Shown piece after piece: positions 55,855 to 64,000 of a stretch of DNA of 64,000 nucleotides. Below the pieces are notes generated by a model. It worked only from the letters and a program-made list of their open reading frames with translations. It did no database searches and was not told where the DNA came from. The stretch is from Aldrovandia affinis (taxonomy: Eukaryota > Chordata > Actinopteri > Notacanthiformes > Halosauridae), in NCBI GenBank assembly GCA_029706075.1, contig JAINUG010000179.1, forward strand, positions 1,758,501 to 1,822,500, given 5' to 3'. The position numbers and the translations under genes were made by a program. How positions within the stretch are numbered: position 1 is the stretch's first letter; every line of letters begins with the position of its first letter.

Positions 55855-58222
55855 GTACGACACAAACAACACATTGGCCTGAATTCAATTTTGACTCACA
55901 ATTAAATGCAAGTTTGCTTTTATCTTCACCAGCATAGCTCAGCTACAAATGAAATTAACTCATCAAACTGCATGTGAAGAAAACTACTTGTACTCCTAAA
56001 ATCATTTTTATTCCAAAGTTCCAAAGTTTCACATGCTTCAACCACCTTTTCTCAACACATTTTCCTTCCCTAGAATGGGTCCATGCCTATTCTGGATGAA
56101 TTCCTCAGAATAGGATTTTGGAATGCTTTCGAAAATTATTTTCAGGAGCAATAATTCATTCAAAACAATAAACATTCATTGGAGTTCCTTACAGAATATT
56201 TGCATTTATATTTCTAACCACCTGTATATTGCACTTCGTAGAGCTATGGAGGAGGTTCACTTGTCATAGAACACAACAGATACGAAACACTGTGTGACAT
56301 AAAGGCAGTAGAGGTCTCTCCTGAGGAAGTATAGGGGAACATTTACAATAATCATTTACGGTGTGTAACTAATTGCTGCATGAAATTTATAAGTCAATAA
56401 GTATTTGGAATTGAACCCCTGGGAACATGTTTAATTGGGCATGTATCAAGTGCACGCTGGTTTAATGACCCTTAAAGGGCTGATTTATTAGTGCTCGACA
56501 TGTCCAACCAAATAGTTTCCCTGGGATTTAATGTATCCTCAAACCACTCCAACTTCAGAGAGGCATCAGAGAGAGAGACGTGCTACAGTGCCACATTAAT
56601 TAAATGATACATGAATGAATACCAATAAAAATCTTAACAAAATGAGAAAACAATGCTTTCTTTAATCTGATATCATACAATTATGTTCTTCAAGCTTGCG
56701 GTTGATTCTGATTCAAACAACAAATTGTAAGAAAAATGTATTGAGCTTCATGGAATGTAGCTAATGGAATTTGGAACAAGAGTATTTGAACAGACAAATG
56801 ACGTGCCTTCATCCCTCTTTGTGGAGAATACTTTTGAATTAGTCTGAATGTTCATCGCTTCTGCCGATTGCCTTTAGGGAAGAGCGAAGACTTTGATAAC
56901 GATCAGCGTGAGCACTGCAACAGAGAAAAACAAAAAGGCAAGAGGACATTTGACATTGGCCTCACGTGAACTGGAAAGGTGGCAAAGGAGAATTTGTTTT
57001 TCGACCAGTGAATGCTAATTAATCAGGCCTTTATACCCTATAGTGAGACAGGTCAACCATTGGCAGCGGGCCTAATCAATGTACCCAGCCAGCATATTTA
57101 ATAACCTTCATCAATAATGTCTCTCTTTAGAGCAAACAATTAAGCCATCTGTCTATTGAGTTTTTGTATTGAAATCAATGGGGAAGGGGGGGAATGCAGT
57201 GTTGTGTGAATGAGCCAGAGGAGAGGAGAGGAGAGATGAGGAGGGGAGGGGATGGAAGAGGTGAGGACCGATGTCAGGAGTCTGGCTTACTAAACTCTCA
57301 CACCAGCAGGATAAGCAGCCTGACCTGTCACTGTTCTGTTATTGCCATACGCGCCTAATTAAATGCCACCTCTACATTGCCCCCGCTCTTTTATTCATCG
57401 TGTTCCCTCATTTACATTTTGAATTTAATTAGTTTTCCCTCGCAGATACTGCTCATCGGCTTGTTTATTTAATATAAACTGTATTTAATTAACATAATAT
57501 TTTATACATACACTGTGTATGTATATGGTTATATAAAGTTAGTTTTTGAGGTAGAATTACATTTATATTTTAAGTATGTTTATTATGCCGTTTTGTTTAT
57601 GCAACGCGATGATGTTTTTGAGCGTCATTATAGATTTTGTTCACTTTTGTTATTTTATCCGTCAGGATGCGTGTGGGGGGCGGGGAGGCAGATATGCTTT
57701 TGCTTTCCTAGTGCATAAGTGACTCGCACTTCTGTCCATGTGCTTGTGATATTCAGTTTGTGTTATTTTGTGGTTATCATATCTTTCATTTTGAGTTCTG
57801 TGGTTGCCTGTTGGTTATTTTATGTTCTACCTCACAGCCCAGTTAGACAGTAGAAATTCAGTCCAAGCTGTAGGCCAGGGGTGTCCAGTCTCATCTGAGG
57901 AGGGCCGGGGTGGGTGCCCAGCACTAAAACACCTGATTCAACCTGTCTAATCTAGGTACACTATATTGGTGCTAGGATGGAAGTAGGCCTTGCATGGTCT
58001 TGTTCCTCCTCTCATCCACCCACAAAACAACCGCACTGTTGTATAACGTTTGGTAGCTGAAGCTGGTTTGGATCCAAAAGTTCAGGCTTGAGGTCAATTC
58101 CATTTCAGTTCTGTCAGTCCAGGAAATGTATTGAAATTCAATACGTCAATTGAAAAATGCCCCAACTCTGCCAGTGTTTTCAGGCTCTCTGTCCTAATCA
58201 CCCCCCTTGCCCCCACCCCCAG
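55855..58222. other. intron, window exons 14-15
   Basis: 2.4 kb, mostly AT-rich and unassigned. A GAGGAGAGGAGAGGA run lies at 57215-57260 and a MITE tip at 57877-57960. Ends in a C-rich tract (CCCCCCTTGCCCCCACCCCC) before the acceptor. Confidence 0.7.
57877..57960. repeat. hAT-like MITE fragment (one tip)
   Basis: CAGGGGTGTCCAGTCTCATC followed by GAGGAGGGCCGGGGTGGGTG is a tip sequence common in fish non-autonomous hAT repeats. The opposite tip was not found nearby. Confidence 0.5.
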
Positions 58223-58424
58223 AGCGGCCCCAGCCCCCAAAGAAGCTGAGCGTGCCCCAGGAGGAGGTACGCTCCCGCCGGCTGCTCCTGTGCTGGGTGC
58301 CTGGTGGGGACGGCTCCTCGCCCGTGCGCTACTTCACCCTGCAGACCCGCGAGCTGCCCGACGGGGGCTGGCGCACCCACTCCTCCGCCATCGGGCACAG
58401 CAGCATCTGCTGGGAGGTGGAGAG
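58223..58424 (+). CDS. sdk2: sdk2 exon 15: FN3-9, first part
   Basis: Encodes (E)RPQPPKKLSVPQEEVRSRR through SSAIGHSSICWEVE(R). VPQ-EV-SR-L-L-WVPG-DG-SPVRYFT-Q-RELP matches sidekick FN3-9. Much more GC-rich than its introns, so it also opens a long antisense frame that is not a gene. Donor AGAG|GTGAGA, phase 2 (Arg split AG|A). Confidence 0.96.
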
Positions 58425-60786
58425 GTGAGAGCGCCGTCCCCGCGGCCGAAGGATGACACGCGCACAGCCGGGATCTCCCCTCACAGACAGGGAGACTACA
58501 GCACATTAACAGCAGGGGGATGGACAGACAGTGTGCTCCATTGTGGAGTGGCATTAAGTCATTAGACTTTGAAGGAAGTAGATGGACCCACCATATGGAG
58601 TAGAAGGTAGGAAGCTGGACATCTTTGTGCCTTTGAACGAGGTTCTTAACCTGAGGTACTTCAATAAATATCCAACTGTACACAGAGATAATGTCTGTAC
58701 ACAAAGGCCCCTTCAGTAGGGGCATCTGCTAAGCAGATAGCAGTAGCAGTAGTAGTAAGTAGCAGGAAGTAGTAGTCATAACTCTAGTTATTTATTAGAT
58801 ATATATATAAATCTGTAAATATTAAATACTAAATAAATATATAAATATATTACTCCTTGAGGAAGCTCCTAACAATACTCTGGGATTGGTCTTGAAGAGG
58901 GAGTGAAATCTCTCAGTAACGTTATTTGAATGAAGCCAGTGTTTGCATGCCTAAAGAGAGCGATATAATGGAAAGGCCGAATGCAAAAGAGCGGATGCTC
59001 GAGTGAACACATCAGGGACGGCAGGACGCAGAGGCCGCAGAGCCGTTTTTGGCACGGCGGTACGCCCTTCCCACATTCCGCTCACAACGCAGGAAGCGCA
59101 AGCTTACGGAGCCAGGGCCGCGACAACCTTATTATAGTACGCTCTCCTTCCTGATATAGTACAGCAGTTTTTTTATTTTATTTGAATCCTACCCTCATAA
59201 TGGTTCTCATCCTAGCAGGTCTCACAATTGCTTTGCGATATAAACTCTTCTATGGGCCATTATTAAAAGCCGAGAGAGCTTTTCTTCAGTCGTGATTTAT
59301 TAAGCCCTGTACGCGGGAAATAATCGAGCAAACAGTTGGCGGCGTAGCCCAGAATTTGAATTCCACTTTAACTGTTGTAATTACGCGACCCCCCCACACG
59401 AAATTGGCACTCTATATGCACTCTCAGGGTTACTATATCTTTATTATGGACCCTCCCCTCCTCATTTACTGCCATTCCGTTTGCCTATTTTCTGAGAGGT
59501 CAGCTCATCATTGTATGGATCATGGTGGGTTGATTTATACGTGCAGTGATTAAATGGCACCTGGGGCTCTGTGAGAGAAAGAAAAAACCAGGGGTGTTTT
59601 GATGGACGTACCAAGCATTTATAATGCAGTCTTTTAAGTGCCATTGGCATTGTGTGTTCTCGTTGGTCTCCAACTCGACATGCTTCCCCAGGGATTCATT
59701 TTCAAATGCTTATTGACTGGTTCACTTTTTTGAGATTTGGAACATGAAGAAGATCAAGCAACAAAAACAAAACTGACCCAATTTTGAGTTCGCTTGAAGT
59801 ACACCCAATCTACAAGCTCATAGAGGAAGAAGAAGAAAACATTGGCATCGCAGTGTGAAAATGGCAGCAATAAGAACCAGAAGCACCTCCACCCTCATTG
59901 CCACCAGGTATTGAGGTTAATGTACCAGTGCTTTTCCGTCCTTGACTGACCATGGTGTCAGGTAGATTGTGATCATTTGAGTTGCCGATTTCTTCAATCA
60001 GCCCCTTTTGCTGAGGCTAACTGCAACACTGACCTGGGGTCTGAGAACCATAATTCCCCCTCACCCGTAAACGTACAGTCAGCCTCCTCTGTAGCAAGGC
60101 TGTCGATGTGGTCAGATTGATCTCTGCTTTTTCGGTTCACACTCATCAAATCATTTTTTGTTTCATTGCAACGCTGTGCACAGTAATTGCCAGGTGATGC
60201 TCTGGACACAAAGAGCTCAAAACAACTTTGATGGTAAAAATTGAGGGATGGCGAAAATTAAATATATTCTTAGCCGCTGATTTTCTCTCCCCACATATTT
60301 TGTTGAAAGCCTATTCTTCAGATTTGATTTGGTTCCATTGATTGTATCGCACCATCACTTCCTGCAAACAACTCCATTATCTGGTTGTGTGGGCGGGGCT
60401 GGAGAGGCTCTTATTTGTCCGATTTTTGCATTGAATTTCTATAATCACTTTATAGCTCCATGTCTTCACTCTAATCACCACCCTATTAAGGCCTTTCTGT
60501 AGTACATGTATTATTTGTGTTTTTCAAAGTGCAGTGGAGCAAACTCACCTTCAAAATTGAGTTTCTCGCATGCACACTGTTCTCTTTTTAGTTTTTGTTC
60601 ATTTTTTATTTATCACATTCTGTTTGCTGGTGCCTCGCAACCCAATTAAAAAGCCATCTCCTGCAGGAGAGCATTGTGGGAAGATGCTTGGGGTTTGTAG
60701 CACTGAGAAACAAGTGACCTTTGTCCACTGAAGCAAAGCACCTCTGGTGGAATTTGAAATAGCCTGTAGGTTCTGCCCTCTTCCAG
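58425..60786. other. intron, window exons 15-16
   Basis: 2.4 kb. Short AGTAGT and TATATAAAT runs at 58735-58850; otherwise no recognised repeat or gene. Confidence 0.65.
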
Positions 60787-60890
60787 ACTGAAACCCTTCA
60801 CGTCATACAAGCTGAGAATGATGGCAACCAATGATGTCGGAGACAGCGCCTACAGCAAGGAGACGGAACCAATCACGACTTTACAAGACG
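60787..60890 (+). CDS. sdk2: sdk2 exon 16: FN3-9, last part
   Basis: Encodes (R)[20 protein letters not shown] and [30 protein letters not shown]-(F/Y)S-E-E--TTLQ is one of the most constant sidekick blocks. Acceptor CTCTTCCAG, donor GACG|GTGAGT. Starts phase 2, ends phase 1 at the FN3-9/FN3-10 border. Confidence 0.97.
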
Positions 60891-62044
60891 GTGAGTATAG
60901 CTGGCCAGCACACATGGGTCCTCGGGCCAATGGGAAAGCTTGCTCAATTCCTTTACTGCATAATTAGTTGGTACAGGTAACTGCCAAAATCAAGGAAACG
61001 TAAACATAAAGTGTATTAATAAAGCGTTGGGCCACCACGAGTCACCAGAACAGCTTCAATGTGCTGTCACATAGATTCTACCATAGTGTCTGGAGGGATG
61101 CAATACCATTCTTCCACAAGAAATTTCATCATTTGGTGTTTTGTTGATGGTGTTCTTCCATAAGTGTTTAATTGGGTTGAGATGTGGTGACTGAGACAAC
61201 CATGGCATATGGTTTATATTGTTTTAATGCTCATCAAACCATTCAGTGATCACTCATGCCCTGTGGATGGGGCATTGTCATTCTGGAAGAGACCCCTCCC
61301 ATCAGGATAGAAATGCTTCACCATAGGATGAGGTGTTCATTCAGAATAGCTTTGTATTTATGCACTCCACACAATGACAGAGCCATCAGAATCCTTAATT
61401 TACTGGAGTGTTTCCTTCATTTTGGCAGTTACCTGTATAATGTTTGTCTTTGCAGTACCTAATTAAAATGGGATCACGGTTGAACCAGTGATCACAAGTG
61501 GAACCAGTTTTATTTTAGGTGTTTTATTTTAAGTCGTTTAATTGATAGAGCTAAACATGGATTTATTAATCAGATAGCAGCATCTAGCAAGTAATTATTT
61601 TTAGTAGGATTTGTCTAAATGTATAGTAAAATGATCAATAAACCTGCATATATTTGAATTGGTTATAACTGCAACTAACTTAATGTGAGCACAGCAAAGG
61701 AACCTAGTCAACTCATTAGCCTATTGTTCATTGTGTGCTGAATGTAGAATTTTGCATAGGTTTGAAGTGAGTATGGATCGCAGTCAAAAAGCTCTAAGTT
61801 TGTTGTGAGGCTGTTTGTACTTTGCGGTTCCCTTTGTGACAAAGCCAGCATGACGCAGCTTGGCTCCGCAAGCTTCTGTGTGCCCATTTACAGGAGGCTG
61901 TGGTGTTCCAAACGCTCAATGAGCAAATTGTTGAATGTGGGAACCAAGACTCACTACCTTTTAAATAAATCTTCACAGAAAGCATCCGCTAGCTCTTCCA
62001 CCAGCATAATTCAATTCTCAATGCACTTTGTGTTTCACTGACAG
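60891..62044. other. intron, window exons 16-17
   Basis: 1.15 kb with a small Tc1-type element (60974-61435). The remainder is AT-rich and unassigned. Confidence 0.75.
60974..61435 (-). mobile_element. short Tc1/mariner element, internally deleted
   Basis: Tips CAGGTAACTGCCAAAATCAA + GGAAAC (left) and the inverse GTTTCCTTCATTTTGGCAGT + TACCTG (right), with TA on both sides (60972-60973, 61436-61437). The minus strand near 61315-61260 reads HFYPDGRGLFQNDNAPSTG, the region of the second catalytic Asp of a Tc1-type transposase. At 462 bases the rest is lost. Confidence 0.85.
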
Positions 62045-62115
62045 TTCCTGATGAGCCCCCCGTTATTCTGACTGTGAAGCCATCAACGACCACCTCCATC
62101 CTGGTTCGGTGGCAG
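62045..62115 (+). CDS. sdk2: sdk2 exon 17: FN3-10, start
   Basis: Encodes (V)PDEPPVILTVKPSTTTSIL and VRWQ, the A-B strands with the B-strand Trp. Short (71 bases) but with matching phases (1 in, 0 out), acceptor TTTCACTGACAG and donor CAG|GTAAGG. PDE-P-IL-V-P-TTTS is slightly closer to SDK1 as I recall it. Confidence 0.92.
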
Positions 62116-63577
62116 GTAAGGGATCAAACCCTTACTTTCACTCCCACCTGCCAATAAAGGGCACACGGGTCTGTTTTTACAAAAACCTCCCAGTAGTTTA
62201 TCATGAATGATCCATTGACATCACAAATACACGAGTGTTTATCTTTATACGTGCATGCATAATGGTACCTTGAAATTTGTTTAAGGTTTTCTGGGGAAAA
62301 GTTGCACCAGGTACTCACCAAGACAATGGCCCCAACAAGGCCAATGTATAAATGCTTTGTATGTTCAACCAAACACACTTCCTGGGTTTCATTTCCTTTT
62401 AGTAACACCCGAGGTGCCTGTTAATGCACATCAGTGCGGTCGTCCCTTCTCAAACGCCTGTTAAAAATCAGAGGAGAGAAGGGTTTAAAGAGATGAATGG
62501 CCGAAATGTGCGCTTTTACTCCATTCAACCTTCACTATGTAATTTCGCCAATTAATGGGTTTATTTTAATCGCAGATGGCAGTGGCTGGTATTAGTATTC
62601 ACATAATCGTTCAAACATTGTTTGTATCCTTTTTTACATTTTTCTCCAAATTGGGAATGCAGAAGCGTAGGCCCGTCCCATCACTGACACAGTCCTCTCC
62701 AATACGAGAGCGGGCAGACTGGCAGGCTTCTTTTCACTCTGCAGTCCACCAGCAGCGCAGAGTGAGGTGGGGACTACCCTGCCACCTCAAAACCTCCCAC
62801 TCTACGGCCAATCACGTGCCACTGTGCAGAGCAGCCAGTCAAAGTCTACACTGGCATGTCCAGGATGCCATTCTGACCACTGAGCATGTCACCGCGCTGA
62901 GAAGTGAGGCGTGGACGTGCCACCTGTCAGTCTTCATTTACTTTTTTACTTCTTCTTTTGCTCCCTTGCTTCTCATTTAATTTCATGACACGATCAGGCT
63001 TTCTCATCATTCACTTGTCTTAAGTGTTAAAATAATTAAGCTGCAGCTTTTGGCAAAACGTGTATCGTGTCCCTGTTGTTGCTGTGTTTTAACATGTGCA
63101 TGGATTCTCCCGACACCATTTTGAAATCGATGATACGCAGTTACTTAGCACTGAGATCTGGACAGCCTTCATGAATTAATTCACAGTGCTCAGACAGTCC
63201 ATGTTGGAGTCCACTCCGGAAAGGGACATTAATTAGCTGCAGGGACCTTCATTCACTGACCTACACACGTGCAGTCCATCACTCCTAAATGTTATGTTCT
63301 GACGAATAGGGCCCTTGAAAGTTAATTAATTTTACTTTTTTCTAATTGCCTACAAGACACTGTGCTCCCCATATTATGGTGTCATCCTTTACTCCCCTTC
63401 AGAAATTATTCTAGGATTGGGATAATATGCAAGAACATGTATAAGACCAAGAGTGATCTCTTACGATGGGAGTACAACCGTGTGTCGTTTCTCTTTTCTT
63501 TCCCCCTGAAAGCCATTTGATGTACCATTACTTAATACGGAGCCTGACCAATGTGACCACTTTGACCTTTATTCCAG
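62116..63577. other. intron, window exons 17-18
   Basis: 1.5 kb. A possible SINE relic at 62632-62960; otherwise unassigned. Confidence 0.65.
62632..62960 (-). repeat. possible SINE relic with shared LINE tail
   Basis: TTTTCTCCAAATTGGGAATG at 62641 is the inverted form of the CCAAATTGGGAGAAAA tail seen in the SINEs at 2800, 30387 and 44113. The following 300 bases are GC-richer than the intron, as a SINE body would be. No convincing A- or B-box and no target duplication were found. Confidence 0.35.
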
Positions 63578-63710
63578 GTGCCCAAAGATGAGAGCGTGAA
63601 TGGGGTCCTAGTGGGATACCGGCTGTACTACCGCGAGCTCCAGTACGACAACGTTCCGCCAGAGTCGAAGACGGCCCCTAATGCCTCCTCAGCACGCACC
63701 GAAGTGACGG
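63578..63710 (+). CDS. sdk2: sdk2 exon 18: FN3-10, continuation
   Basis: Encodes VPKDESVNGVLVGYRLYYRE, LQYDNVPPESKTAPNASSAR and TEVT, then splits at G|GTAGGG (phase 1). P-DES-NG-L-GYR-YYREL-Y matches SDK2. FN3-10 is the long sidekick domain with an insert after ELT, so more exons of this domain follow beyond the window. NAS is a glycosylation sequon. Acceptor TTTATTCCAG. Confidence 0.93.
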
Positions 63711-64000
63711 GTAGGGAAGAGCCCACCGTTCAGCCAACCAGACTCCCTCCCTCTGTTCATTTAGCTACCACGGTTATCCTTATGATAGATGCCTTTCCTT
63801 TGTCTTCTTTGGATGCCTTTATTATTATGTTTTATAAATGATGTTTTGCATGAGAAAGTCTATTCAAAATGCAAAGCTTCTCATGCACTGTTCCACACCT
63901 TTTTTTAAAGATGTAAAGCAACATTTATGAATACTGGATCCCAGAAATTCACATACCCTGAGTACTGTTTATCTACTTGTACATAAATGCACATATATAC
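63711..64000. other. start of the intron after exon 18
   Basis: Only 290 bases are visible, AT-rich, with no recognised feature. The next sdk2 exon is outside the window. Confidence 0.7.

Larger units (their letters stand above)
5137..63710 (+). other. sdk2: sidekick-2 gene, internal part (18 coding exons)
   Basis: Eighteen exons on the + strand join into one frame of 2,657 bases without a stop, every junction agreeing in phase. The translated exons follow vertebrate sidekick protein in order from FN3 domain 2 into FN3 domain 10. Sidekick proteins are single-pass membrane adhesion molecules that bind homophilically through N-terminal Ig domains and help match synaptic partners in the retina; the FN3 array forms the stalk. 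From memory of the family, exons 1, 2, 4, 7, 8, 14 and 18 read closer to SDK2 than SDK1, while exons 12 and 17 carry some SDK1-like residues. Neither end of the gene is in the window. Teleosts keep a and b copies; which one this is cannot be told here. Confidence 0.88.

Noticed and set aside
58198-58725. 175-codon antisense ORF over exon 15
   Set aside because: It is the complement of a GC-rich sdk2 exon plus intron, with no family similarity and no splice or start context.
1-64000. A novel multi-gene system
   Set aside because: Only one host gene is present. Everything else recognisable is a known class of mobile element or simple repeat, and the unassigned stretches show no organised coding.

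Overview
The window is intronic and exonic DNA from a vertebrate nuclear genome, almost certainly a ray-finned (teleost-type) fish. The evidence is short exons with GT-AG splice sites, long AT-rich introns, many Tc1/mariner, hAT and Harbinger relics, tRNA-derived SINEs, L2-type LINE 3' ends, a Ty3/Gypsy remnant and abundant (CA)n/(TG)n tracts. There are no operons, no bacterial-type genes and no CRISPR arrays.

One host gene runs through the window on the + strand: sidekick, best matched to sidekick-2 (sdk2). It encodes a homophilic cell-adhesion protein of synaptic layers, with six Ig domains, about thirteen fibronectin type III (FN3) domains, one transmembrane helix and a short cytoplasmic tail. 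I resolve 18 consecutive internal coding exons (5137 to 63710), 2,657 coding bases in one continuous reading frame. By family domain numbering they cover FN3 domain 2 to the first part of FN3 domain 10. The Ig domains and FN3-1 lie upstream of the window. The rest of FN3-10, FN3-11 to 13, the membrane segment and the tail lie downstream. Introns at domain borders are phase 1 except at the FN3-5/FN3-6 border, which falls inside exon 9.

The other ~96% is intron. Region by region: 0-5 kb holds a SINE with its target duplication; 5-9 kb a broken Tc1 element and a 32-bp minisatellite; 9-13 kb a SINE, a CA tract, a Tc1 relic, a Harbinger MYB-like relic and an L2 3' end; 16-20 kb a MITE, a solo LTR and a deleted Tc1 element; 20-26 kb two L2 3' ends, a palindromic MITE, a 48-bp tandem repeat and a Harbinger-like MITE; 26-28 kb a GC-AG intron and two interrupted tandem repeats; 30-36 kb a SINE, a Gypsy element with integrase upstream of reverse transcriptase, a Penelope-like fragment, a LINE relic and an L2 copy; 38-41 kb a Tc1 fragment and a hAT copy inside a minisatellite; 44-46 kb a SINE next to a Tc1/mariner element whose 336-residue transposase ORF is uninterrupted (DD36E spacing); 48-53 kb a Tc1 copy and a LINE inserted in a minisatellite; 54-62 kb small MITEs.

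I found no undescribed multi-gene system. The items most worth a second look are the open DD36E transposase, the Gmr1-like Gypsy remnant with a SCAN-like capsid, the exon 12 acceptor that has a (TG)n run in place of a pyrimidine tract, and the GC-AG intron after exon 8.
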